Origin: Phoronis australis
Taxonomy: Eukaryota; Phoronida; Phoronidae
Direction: 5' to 3'
Assembly: GCA_002633005.1 (NCBI GenBank)
Contig: NMRA01001039.1
Coordinates: forward strand, 1-34,419
DNA: 34,419 bases
The notes under the pieces are model-generated. The model had not been told where the DNA came from and did no database searches. It worked only from the letters and a program-made list of their open reading frames with translations. This document shows, piece after piece, positions 11,430 through 21,556 of this stretch. The first letter of the stretch is position 1. Each line of letters starts with the position of its first letter. The position numbers were made by a program, and so were the translations under genes.

Positions 11430-12129
11430 GTAAACCAGGTCACTAAAGTTTGCATTCTGGCGGATCTAGGTATCACGAGGGAGCGGCCACAATAGGCAAA
11501 GGGCGGCCGTTTGCGATAGCCCTACAATTGGTCTGTGGCTTGTATTTTTGGCTATGACTTGAGGGGTGGGTTGGGCCCCTCGCTTACCTAAATCCGCCTG
11601 TATTATATAAAAACGAGAATGACATTCTCGCCCGCATGTTCATCGTTGCATTATGGTTTACCTCATTAGCTAGCCCGTGCATTAGCGTCCAGCACTACTC
11701 AATAAGTATAACCTCACCTTCAATAAGTCATCATAATTTCCACATGAATGAAGAAAAATACAGTGAACTGATAAGGAAAGGGAAGGCTTACGCCAAGTCA
11801 ACAATGTGACGTCACTTTTGCAAATTTGCAGCATTGGCAATCATTAAAAGAAATTTGTATAATACTGCTACTGAAGTTATCATTATGTAAATTACTTTAG
11901 GTAGTAAGTAAAGGATCATTTAAAATTAGCGGAAACTTTAATGGATTCCTATTGATTTACTCGATTGATTTCAAGAATTCGTCATTTTAAAGCTTTTGAG
12001 TCGGAGTTGTCCGTAATTTTGTGGGGAAGACCTTATCGACAAGTCTGTGTATTTGGGCAAAAAACTATAGACCGTAACTCATTAAAAGTATGTATTTTAT
12101 GAAAGTAGAAGCCAATCTTCTATTAGTTG

Positions 12130-12776
12130 GGTCACGTGACCGTGTCTTTCAGTAAACAGGAAAGGTACATTCATAGCAAAATAACGGCCTCAACAACATG
12201 CGCAGATTTAAAAAAACGCTGTGACAGTTTTTTGAATTATTATGTCGTTTTAGTTTTAGGCAACCTGATTATTTTTTCACGAAAAACATTAATGGCCTAT
12301 TGTTTGATAGCCCTGATGCAAAACGTAAACATTCTAAAGACAATTCTTAAAAGCGTTTTGGAGACGATGGCGTAAGGCATAGTATGTGACAGTCTCACAT
12401 GAATTTGATCAGCCATTTCTGAGATGTGATGTTCCGAAGGCGGCCAGATTTGGACATTTTTTGTACAGGTCATACATAACTTTAATTGTGTATTTTTCAC
12501 ATTACAGTGAATCATGGCGAATGATACATTCAAATATTGGGAAAAATCTAAAGTAAAGTTTAGCATGAGACCTAAATTTTTTTATTTATCAATAGTAAAA
12601 AGAAGCGGAAGTTGCTTTTTCACTATTTTATCTACAGAACGATAGAATTAAGAAGTGTGTATAGTATGAAGAATTCAAATTACTACATTATTCCAATCTG
12701 CCGTGGTATGGCTCACGTGATCATTTTCTTTTTAGCAAAATTATGCATAAAGAAAGGTACGTTCATAGCAAAACAG
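12130..12776. repeat. Pair of short direct repeats
   Basis: About 12130-12186 and 12709-12776 share TCACGTGA-like and GAAAGGTAC-TTCATAGCAAAA blocks in the same order and orientation. They are probably two remnants of one dispersed repeat family. The sequence between them (about 12187-12708) has nothing I recognise. Confidence 0.45.
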
Positions 12777-13549
12777 CGATATAAGCATAGGACCAAATTG
12801 GTAGGAAAGGTGAAATCTCGAAAACGTCCCATCTTCCTAAATTATTTTTTCCCGTAAACTAACCTTTACAGTTTCTTTCATACCTAAAGCACCCTAAGAT
12901 GGGTTGCAGTCGTGCTAACGTATTAAAAGTGTGAATATTAAATGCGTTGGCCATTAAAGGGTTGATTTTTTTATTTCCCAGCAATTCACCCCTGTCAAAA
13001 ATAGTGGATTTTCCTCGGGACAGTTCAGGAAAGTACCGCCTCATTTTTCCGACGCCACGAACAACTAGCAAACTGCGTTCAAACCAAGACCTTAGGATCG
13101 AACCGTGCACATTTATCGTAAATTCACTGACTAGAGATGTATCGATGATGAATGTCATTTCATTTGTATTTTGTGTGTCTAATCTACATATTTTCCCCGC
13201 GTGGCACTGGCATGAACAAATAAATTAAATTTTAAATGTGTGGAACAATTTCACATTTACCAAAAATAGAAAAGTGCAGTTTTTTATATTTTTGTCACTC
13301 GGGAGAACAATTATGCAGCTTTTGCAATTACAACCGCTGAAATGTTTGTATACTTTTGTAAGCATCGGTCGACGGTCGTCTAGTACCAGAATAAGATCTA
13401 TTTATCCGCACACTACAGTACTGTAAAAATTATAATCCTTTTTGGAAATTATTTGTATTTTTCACAATATAATGTTTTCTCAAATTAAGCTTTTGCCCTG
13501 TATTTGTTCACTTATACTCCTAAATTTAGTGAATCTTTTTGTTATAATA

Positions 13550-13798
13550 GGGTGTCCCAAAAATTGTACTAGCCCTTCAGTACACCGCCAGGAGTTCAAA
13601 TTCAGTTTCGGTAGACTAGACTCCCCGCCTACGATTGCTGTATAGTTGTGCCATAAACTAACACCTCCCATCAAAAAACTCCGACTAAATTCCTTTTAGG
13701 TAACCTCTTTTATGAATTAAATCAAGCAGTAATCTGTTTCCTAAGTAATTGTTGCAGGTGTTGTCATTTAAAATGTGAATACATTCTGGGACACCTTG
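13550..13798. mobile_element. Mariner-like MITE with GGTGTCCCA termini
   Basis: The left end, GGGTGTCCCAAAA, is preceded by TA. The right end is its inverted counterpart, TCTGGGACACC, followed by TTG and TA. The GGTGTCCCA terminus and TA flanks are typical of Tc1/mariner-type elements. At 249 bp with no open frame it is a non-autonomous copy. Confidence 0.65.
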
Positions 13799-13807
13799 TA
13801 GTTATGT

Positions 13808-14053
13808 GGCCCGTTCCGATGAACTGAATTAAGTTCATTTTTGGTTTAAGTCAAAGATTTGTTTCAACTTCCAGACTGAAACTTCCACATCCAGTAAGGT
13901 ATTCAAACTTAAGACAAAACTCAAGTCAAAAAGTTATGTCAAACTTAAGATCACATTCTTGGAAAGCACTTAAGACAAAGTTAAGTTTTGTCTTAACATT
14001 GACTTAAATTTAAGATTTTTTCTTAAGTTAGTGAGTTTTCTTGGAATGGGTCC
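13808..14053. mobile_element. MITE rich in CTTAAG motifs
   Basis: The left end GGCCCGTTCC and the right end GGAATGGGTCC are imperfect inverted repeats. The interior is full of CTTAAG/GTCTTAA motifs with a foldback (13970-13979 and 13987-13996). It begins 9 bp after the mariner-like MITE. The superfamily is not assigned; ATG on both sides might be a 3-bp target duplication. Confidence 0.5.
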
Positions 14054-14124
14054 ATGATTGACATTCTCTCAGAAACCGGCGAATGTATTGCGAAACACAA
14101 ACTCGATACAACATTCTTTTGCAG

Positions 14125-14474
14125 GAGAGCGACTCCGCAGGTCGAAATTTGTAGTGATTGCTAATGTGACGTCGTGGACTATTGCTTTTGTGTGGAGTAC
14201 GATTCCCTTACTCGGCTGGAGTGAATATACTTATGAAACGTACGGCACAGCTTGTACCCTAAACTGGCGTGACCAGTCACCGGCTGGTATCTCCTATCTC
14301 GTTGTATCGACTGTTTTAGTAATGGGAATTCCATTATGTGTAACAGCATATTCGTATTTCAACATATTTAGAGTTATTAGGACGAAAATGAACTCTTCTA
14401 AAACACTTCACAAGAATACCAGATGTTCTAGGAAAAGGAAAAACGTGCTGCGTCGAGAAGTTCATGCTGCGAAG
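14125..14474 (+). CDS. Opsin-like GPCR, exon with TM4, second extracellular loop, TM5 and third intracellular loop
   Basis: This is the most diagnostic opsin exon. TM4 carries its tryptophan in VTSWTIAFVW and ends PLLGW. Loop 2 reads YETYGTACTLNWR: its cysteine aligns with rhodopsin C187, the glutamate six residues before it aligns with E181 (the ancestral counterion), and the TLNWR segment matches peropsin TINWR. TM5 has its proline in MGIPLC and Tyr5.58 in YSYF. A basic third loop (RTKM, SRKRKNV) leads into REVHAAK. The acceptor is TTTTGCAG ending at 14124, and the donor is AAG|GTAAAA after 14474 (phase 0). TM6 and TM7, with the Schiff-base lysine, must lie in a further exon. I found none downstream in this window, so retinal binding cannot be confirmed. 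Confidence 0.9.
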
Positions 14475-14812
14475 GTAAAACGCTAATTTTTTGAGTTTAC
14501 TATTTCACATTTACTTTTAAGCATTATTTTCCTTCTATAAGCAGAGCTATTAATGGAGTGAATATCTTTGTTGTTGACATCCATTTCGTCATGATGGCGA
14601 TCATCATAATTGTCAACGTCGGCATCTTAATTTTCATTAGTGTTGACTCCATCCACACGGTTGCATTATTAATTGAAAATGCAATTTTCTCGGTTTTCAA
14701 ACAGTTTATTAGGGTAACCTAAAATTGCAAACTCGAAAATGGCGCATATACGCATTGCTTGTGATTTGAGTTGGTAACGGGAATGAAATCCCATTAGAAA
14801 TACGTGCGAATG
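14475..14812 (+). other. Start of opsin intron 3; nothing else recognised
   Basis: AT-rich sequence after the donor at 14475. I see no exon or repeat here. The downstream limit of this intron is unknown because the TM6-TM7 exon was not found. Confidence 0.4.
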
Positions 14813-14890
14813 AAAAACTCTGTAGTCACCACAGAGTTTCTAATATCCCTCCCAGTTATGATAAATGCGGCCATATGCTCACAGCCATTC
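14813..14890 (-). repeat. Dispersed repeat, copy 2 (inverted relative to 7650-7725)
   Basis: The reverse complement of this stretch aligns with 7650-7725, including the terminal palindrome (here ACTCTGTAGTCACCACAGAGT, imperfect). It lies 7.1 kb downstream in the opposite orientation, so the two copies could form an inverted pair in an opsin pre-mRNA. Confidence 0.6.
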
Positions 14891-17800
14891 GACAACAGCT
14901 GACTTACAAGATGGATATTAACGGCAGATTACCATGTGTGATCGCACTCCGAATCTGTGGTGGACAGCACAGTATGAGGCGAGCCAGTGGAGCAACTGAT
15001 ATTTAAAAAGAATTTCAAGTACACTTTAGAATATTATTTGAATTGTACATCTATCCTTATAACTAGTTTTAAACAGAGTTCACATCAATTGCCTCTTAAA
15101 TGGGCGGCGCAGCACTGAAAAAAGTGGGGGGTCTAAAGCCTCCTCAGACTGAGTCCTTAAATTGGGGGAGTTGCATGAAAAGATCCCTAATTATTTCGAT
15201 GATATTGACAATTCAACCTAGAGTTCACTCTCGATTTGTATCAAAGTCAAAAGTTGACTTGATAATGAAACTAAAACAATACAAAAAAGGGCAATCGATG
15301 TTTTTACGAGTCCAAAAATACGCATAAAATTTAGGGAATTTAGTTGAGTACCTATTTGGAACTGTTTCATGCAACTGGGCACAGGCCTCTTTAAATTATA
15401 GTGCGTTGCTAATCACTTGCGTCAACGGTAACCATTTGAGTTCACCCCTACCAAACAGACCTCTCGTGGGCGTACTTCGGTGGCCGCAATTGAATATGTC
15501 TGCGGTTTGAAGAGTTTTCCAAAATGATCAGCGAGTGTCAAACAATACAAGGCTTTAGGAGAAACAGGACAAGGTGTATTTTAGCACGTTTTGGCTAATC
15601 TACAAAATAACTTTACTAACAGTATCATTGATTCCATAGACTTTCTAACTACATGTTTGGGTCTTCATTTTATGTCGATGTCGTTGGCACATTTTCGGTT
15701 TATGGGGCCTGTTTACTTACATACGCCCGGTCTTATATTTCGGGTAAAGCAAATATAAAAAATAAAGGATGGTCAAAACTGTTACTAAATCTGATTGCAC
15801 ACGTCTTATTTATTTAGTTTTCAGTTTTTAAAATTATGTCACAGAAGCATGACATATTTGTTTCATTTTCACATTTCACTATTTTGTCTCCGTTTCTGAA
15901 TACAATCAATTGAGATTATCACTTATCCAGTACCAAAATATGCTACTGAAAAGTATGCTTCTTTTCGAGACTTACTTGAGAATTTTTAAAAAGCAATGTT
16001 TCTTTGACCACTGTCGACTTTTTCAAGCTTCTATGACACCTTGACCCGGGGTCTTGTCTTTGTATTCGAAATTATTTTTGCTTTGCCATTTTCCGCTCTA
16101 CTTTCAATTTGTGCGATCTCAAGATAAGTCTCTGTAATTCTGTGCTCGAGTGCATACATAGATGAGCTTCTGGTCCAAATTCGGTCATGATCATTTCTAC
16201 ATTCGAGCTACAAACTTGAATAAAAAATCGAGATTTCGAGTTCTGACTCGAACTTTAATTCTGGCTGGGTCATCGAGTACAAACTAGGCAATCCACGTAT
16301 AGGGGAAATGCTAATAATTTCGAGTTCGATTTCCAGTAGTAAAATCAGCTGTGCTTCGTTATTTTATTACAAGTCGCCGATTCCTAGTACAGGCTACCAG
16401 TCAAACTGATCTCAAACTGAGGTGGCGACCTCATGAGTTGTGAAAATGGCCGATGCGGGCAGATAGTAGTGCTGATCAAAGCCGCTATGAAAAAGCCAAG
16501 GGGGTAATCTCGTGTGTGTGTGTGAGACAAAGAGGCGAAAATTTACGTACATCTGGAACCAAGTGTACCCTACAGTTACCTCCTTCCCGCGTTCCTAATA
16601 TTTTTCAAGTAAAATTTTTAAAATCTTCGCATAAATAAACAATGGCGTTACTAGGTACTCTTGGAGGGTGCGTAGCTTTGTTCCAGCCACCAGTGCGCCG
16701 AGTCGGCTTCGTGCAAACCGATAATACATTCAAGTTCCTGACTGCATTGACTGTATTGTGAACAGTCTGTAAGACAAGGTTTGAATCGGCTAACACCACT
16801 ACAGAGACCGAATTTATAAAAGAATTGCTGTCAACAAGGTGGACATCAACAGAGTAAAATATTATTGCAATAAGGTTTACTTGTGGGCAGGGACCAGTCG
16901 ACGTTGCTAAGTTACGCAACCTCATTTTTATAGCCAATTATGAGCCAGAATAAATCGGAGTCGTCTAGTCTCAGGAACTGGTCTACGTGCGCCCGTGATC
17001 CATTTATATCCTCGGTGAGAAGCATGAATACATGTGGACAGGCACGTGCTATCTCTCTTCCTGTATTGCGGTTTTGATATCAACATTTGCACCTTTTTTG
17101 AAGTGGCATAATCGGCGACAAGGGAGCTGGAGTAAAAGACGCAAAGTTGAACAGAATGGACGAATTTTATCTCAGACAATACTTTAATAGTTTTTGAGCC
17201 TTTTCATCAAAAATACTTCGATTTTTAAGTGAATGTGTTTTTGCTTTTGCTTTCACAAATTTGCCAGGTCAATGACCGTCGGCCTCCCTACTGAACCACG
17301 TGACCTTCAGATGCTGTTTTACTCGCAAGGTCACCTACGTACCCGGTGATCAAATTCCATACCTGGACCATGGGTGCGGAACATTATATTACTGGAAAGT
17401 TCAACTCATTTCTCACGGCATCCCAGTGCCTCGATTTCGTTCCCAATTGCTTATTCTAGAGAATTCACTCCTTCACTGCGCTTCAGCTGTTCTTTTCTTC
17501 CCACATACACTCAGCCGACAACAGCTAGTCTCTTGTTTTTTACGCCGGCTTTGACTTGCACCTCCCCTAGGGTTCGTCCATGGAACGGATGAGGGCACAC
17601 CTGCACCCACTTAGAGCCCCCGCATCGCCACCGGAGTCGTCGATCATTTTTCACGGTCAGTAAATAGATTTTCGTTAAGTCTACCGCGGGTACCAGCGAA
17701 ATGGCTGGAAGCCAAACTCGGGAATAGGCGACTTCAAATAAAACTACAACTTACAGCGGATTTGATTGCTTTATAGTTGCAATCCAAGCTCAGAGCTTCC

Positions 17801-19104
17801 GGAAGTCTATCCTATCCAAAAACAATCTCGTTTTTTGGCCCTAAAAGCGATTGTGTACCTTTAATTCTCGAAAACTTCTATTTCAAGAATACAATCACTG
17901 CATGCTCTTGGCTAGTTGTCAGAAAGACGTAAAGCAATCGTTTTTTTTCTACATTGGCTTACTTATAACACACTTGAATATGATTGTGTAGTTCAAATAA
18001 CAGATTATTTAGTTCGAAAATATTGATTTTGCGTTGAGTTTTTTATTATGTTGTTTCGGTCTTAAAGGGTTCGAATTGCGATATACAGGGATGGAAACAA
18101 CGTTAGTGTCGAATTCGTGAACATAGTTTCTCACATGCACGGCTCCCGCCAAGTAAACTCAGTTCACCAACTCACACACTCATCTCTGGACACACAAACA
18201 CGGCTCACAGGTCGCCAAACACTGTCCTTGGACTCAAAAATCAAGTCTGTCATATTGCATAACGCATGGGCTCACCCAGGGGGGCTCGGGGGCTCAAAGG
18301 AGCCCCCCAATTTGGCGAATTGGGCAAAAAGATCCGCCTCAGTGAAACAAAAATTCCGAGTAAACGAGACAAAAGCCTGAACCTGGTGGCCTTGTTTTTT
18401 TTTCTTTTTAGTCCCCGTTGATTTTTTTTCAGTAAAAGTTCCTCATACCGAAAAATTCGAGCCCCCTTATATTTTAGGCTGGGTGCGCGCAAGTAACGCA
18501 CCGAAAAAGCTCATTGACCCACAAGTTAGCACGGGTCACCAACTGCCGAACAAGTGTACAGACTCCATGTACGTTGTTAGCAGTGGCGAATTGACTGTTA
18601 GACAGGTGAGGTTTTTGTCCTTGGCTAGCCGCAAAGCTGGGGCAGGACTATACTCTTTCACAGTGCTACGAAAGAAAGCGCTGTGGAGTGTTGTTTATTA
18701 TGACTTCTTATTGGTTGAGGTTATGAAACTGACGTCATAACATTCAGTCCTTCCCATTGGTTGAAATCTGGGAAACCTCTTTCAGTTTACTGTTACGTAG
18801 TATGGCGACCACCTTTGACTTGAATAGTTGCAATTTATTAAAACGGGCAGTAATCGAAGTTAACAAAATCAAGGGATCCCTGATCTCGTAGAAAAGCCCA
18901 AACAATTACAATGCATAGAAGGCGTGTGCAAGTGGTGGCGATGTGATCGATAAACTTCAGACCAATCATGCGCATTGATGCCCACACATGGAAATCCGTG
19001 TGTCGTTCATCATGTTACCACAGGGCCACTTTTCAGTATAGGTGGCGCTGTGTCAGAGGTTCGTGCAGGACCGGAAGCATAAAGAGGCATCAAAGCCAGG
19101 TTGT
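14891..19104. other. No recognised gene, 14891-19104
   Basis: Several short open frames (for example at 15100-15327, 16605-16937 and 17300-17592) show no domain, no convincing splice pairing with each other and no opsin TM6/TM7 motif. At about 18700-18830 there are CCATTGG/ATTGGTT CCAAT-type boxes around a TGACGTCA CRE-like site, which could belong to a promoter, but no adjacent coding start is recognised. GC-rich runs of AGCCCCC occur at about 18270-18310. Confidence 0.4.
18712..18800. promoter_or_regulatory. Possible promoter-like cluster (CCAAT boxes and CRE)
   Basis: ATTGGTTG, TGACGTCA and CCATTGGTTG lie within about 60 bp. Such clustering is common in metazoan promoters but also occurs by chance. 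No transcript start or first exon supports it here. Confidence 0.2.
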
Positions 19105-19585
19105 GAGGTATTATACTGGACAAAAACTGTCTCAAAACGGAACGTCGAAACGGTGACGTCATCGATATCGGAGCTCTTCATGCTGGATGTTAGTGGTGCC
19201 CTCTGCCATCTGCCTACTAATCTGTGGTACTTGGAAGTGTTTTGTCGTGCTTTTGGACACTTAATCATGACGAGAGAAAATGTAAGTTTGATTTGGCATA
19301 AGTAGAGTAAAATTTTGCCATCACGACTATCTTTTTTCCATATCCCGTGTGGTATAAGAAATTCCTGTGGACAAAAGTAGCACTGATATGATGCCCATGC
19401 AGACTGATCTACAATCTTTAGTACTTTACTGTGTTAGTGTAGTGTTGGATAATCTAGTGTTGTATTGGACAAAAAATGTCCAAATATAACAGACTGGCAT
19501 TAGCTATAATGCTTACTGTTGTACAGTCAAGTGACCTAATTATCGGACGTTTTGGCACATTTTGCATTATATTTAATTGAAAATG

Positions 19586-19660
19586 AGATTACCCGACCCA
19601 GGGATCGAACCAGCAACCCCCATAAAACCGACAAGCGTGCGAACCATTCAGCTAATAGAT
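19586..19660 (-). repeat. tRNA-like (SINE head) sequence, copy 1
   Basis: The minus strand reads a TTAGCTGAATGGTTC A box (19641-19655) and a GGTTCGATCC B box (complement of 19602-19611) at roughly tRNA spacing. The T stem pairs poorly, so it is a tRNA-derived retroposon piece rather than a tRNA gene. Its 5' side is interrupted by the element at 19665-20243. The other half, 'GAGCTAATAGGCAATTGCC', lies beyond that element. Confidence 0.55.
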
Positions 19661-19664
19661 ATAT

Positions 19665-20243
19665 GGCACGATATAGGGTAAAGTGAAAACGTGCATTTTA
19701 AAATGTATACAGGGGGGGGTCGATGGTCAGGCCGGCAAGATACAGTCCTAGTAGTGTCCCGGCGGTCCACGGTGTCAAGTCTGGCAGCTTGCGGGGTCTG
19801 CGGTGCCGAGGCCCGAGCGGTGCAGGCCGGTCTGTCCCTGCGTATGTGCAAAAAGTCCCAAGAAATGTGTCGATTATTGGCCATTTGAGTCGCTTTCAGG
19901 AACGTTGGGTTGAAAAATTTTGCGAGTACAAAGAAATGTGTATATGACTATCGGCGCCGGAGTGCGGAATCACGGTAGCCATCGGGTAGGAGCCTGGCCA
20001 GTGGAAGACAGGGGGCGCACGTCCGTACTGGGCACTGAGTTGAAGACAGGGGGCGCACGGGTACGTTCTCTTTGGCGGAGTGGAGCGGACAGGACTGAGA
20101 TCTGAGGTTTGTGGACTTTTGTTACTCCGGGCATGATTAGGAAGTTTCCGCGGATTTTGGTCGCGAAACGAAATGTGTCGATTTCACCCTCAATAATCGA
20201 CACATTTTAAAATGCGCGTTTTCACTATACCCTATATCGTGCC
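19665..20243. mobile_element. 579-bp element with 42-bp TIRs, copy 1
   Basis: TIRs 19665-19706 and 20202-20243 are reverse complements over 42 bp with two mismatches, starting GGCACGATATAGGGTA. The interior is GC-rich, without a recognisable protein. It holds a second inverted pair (AAATGTGTCGATTATTG at 19863-19879, inverted at 20191-20207) and a 12-bp hairpin (20171-20182 and 20196-20207). Flanks share an imperfect TT-AGCTAATAG direct repeat. The same element occurs at 33296-33872, inside the second copy of the larger repeat, so it entered before that repeat was duplicated. Confidence 0.8.
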
Positions 20244-20308
20244 ACTGTTGAGCTAATAGGCAATTGCCCCTTAGCGAGTAGCTAACAGAGGCTCATATAA
20301 TTCACCGC

Positions 20309-20558
20309 AAGCACATCTACAACATTCCCCCCTTCCCTACGGAACGGGCACGCGACCAGGAAGGTGAACACCAGGATGTCTCGCATACAGGTCATCAACG
20401 TCCCTTGGTACCTTTACCACCACAACACAGGTGATCACAAGGTAGTCTCTCATACAGGTCCTTGACTCCTGGAACCTTCCACGCGCGCCGTCCCGAGGTC
20501 CGTGGGTACTAGTTGGCAGTGCTTCATTGGTAGATCATCCGGAAGCACATCTACAACA
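20309..20558. repeat. Segment flanked by 16-bp exact direct repeats
   Basis: AAGCACATCTACAACA occurs at 20309-20324 and 20543-20558. A long exact direct repeat around about 218 bp suggests a retroposed insertion with target duplication. The same arrangement is found at 33938-33953 and 34172-34187 in the second copy. A CTTCATTGGTAGATCAT A-box-like segment lies just before the second repeat. Confidence 0.45.
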
Positions 20559-21284
20559 AAAATACTACGGATTGTTGTAAATTCTTTGCTGATGTAAAGA
20601 CTTACCTTTACGGAATTGTTCTGTTACTATATGTGGTCATTTATGTTCTGACTGATCTTTAAAAAACACAACTAGCAAACCTTCGGAGAACCTAAATATC
20701 GAACACCATGTTTCCCCATACGCCCCACCACGGAAATCTGACTAACCATGTAATGGCCGCAGGCACCTTGTAGCCAAATCTAAGCTCGAGTTTTTTGACA
20801 TATATGCTGCTAGAACACTGGTCCATTCGCAACAAAATTATCCATAAAATGAAATCTGATGACAGCGCCAAGTCGTTTCAATGAATCAGTGCAGATGGCT
20901 AAAGCACATGCAAACTCACTGCAGTTTTTAGTATCTCGTTGGATTCTTGATATATGACACCCGGACATGCGTGGTTGGGATTTCACGTGAATTCAAAAGC
21001 AAATGAAAAACTGGAACAGTGACATATTGTCAGTTCATTGAGATGGTTTCATTGTGGAAAAAGATTTTGTTTCAACTTTTGTAACCGATTTATGCAATCG
21101 TCCATTTTAGGCCGACTTGGGGGTCTAAAAAACAAGACAACGCTGTAAAAAATGAGACGGTGTCGGACATGGAATGCATTACAGCAGAACAAAAATTGGT
21201 GTCATTTAATTCTTAAATTATGCTTCAAGTAAGATTTTATGAAATGTCCGATATTTAGGGTCCATCCGATAATTAGGTACACTG

Positions 21285-21556
21285 TGTATTGGACAAAAAA
21301 TGTCCACATATAATGGACTCGTATTAACTATAATGCTTACTGTTGTATTGGACAAAAATGTCCACATATAATGGACTGATATTTGCTATAATGTTTACTG
21401 GTCTGTTCAACAAAAATGTCCAGATATAACATTGCTATTAGTTATAATGCTTATTGTTTTATTGGACAAAAAATGTACACATATAATGGAATCGTATTAA
21501 CTATAATTCTTATTGTTGTATTGGACAAAATCTGTGAATATAACAGACTGATATAG
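21285..21556. repeat. Tandem array, unit about 60 bp, with GGACAAAAAATGTCC cores
   Basis: Four to five degenerate units start near 21285, 21343, 21400, 21450 and 21512. Each has a TATTGGACAAAAA-TGTCC palindromic core followed by ATATAA-GGAC and ACTATAATGCTTACTG. The same unit appears singly near 19463 and 33093, inside the two copies of the complex repeat. This suggests that the array is the 3' part of that repeat. Confidence 0.7.

Larger units (their letters stand above)
11430..14124 (+). other. Opsin intron 2 (about 2.7 kb)
   Basis: This runs from the donor GTAAAC at 11430 to the acceptor TTCTTTTGCAG ending at 14124. No recognised exon is present. It holds a pair of similar stretches (about 12130-12186 and 12709-12776) and two adjoining MITEs at 13550-14053. 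The second MITE ends only 71 bp before the acceptor, so it may contribute the branch-point region. Confidence 0.7.
19105..21556. mobile_element. Complex interspersed repeat, copy 1
   Basis: From 19105 to 20790 this is nearly identical to 32767-34419, in the same orientation. Copy 1 probably continues to the end of the tandem array at about 21556, beyond the point where the window cuts copy 2. Unrelated flanks meet at GAGGTATTATACTGG in both copies, which looks like a true element end. It contains in order: a single 'TTGTATTGGACAAAAAATGT' unit (about 19463), an inverted tRNA-like sequence, a 42-bp-TIR element, a stretch flanked by a 16-bp direct repeat, and a terminal array. No protein domain is recognised in its GC-rich core. 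The superfamily is not assigned. Confidence 0.7.

Noticed and set aside
19691-20105. Overlapping open frames in the GC-rich core of the 42-bp-TIR element
   Set aside because: Several frames on both strands are open at once because of GC content; no transposase or other domain is visible.
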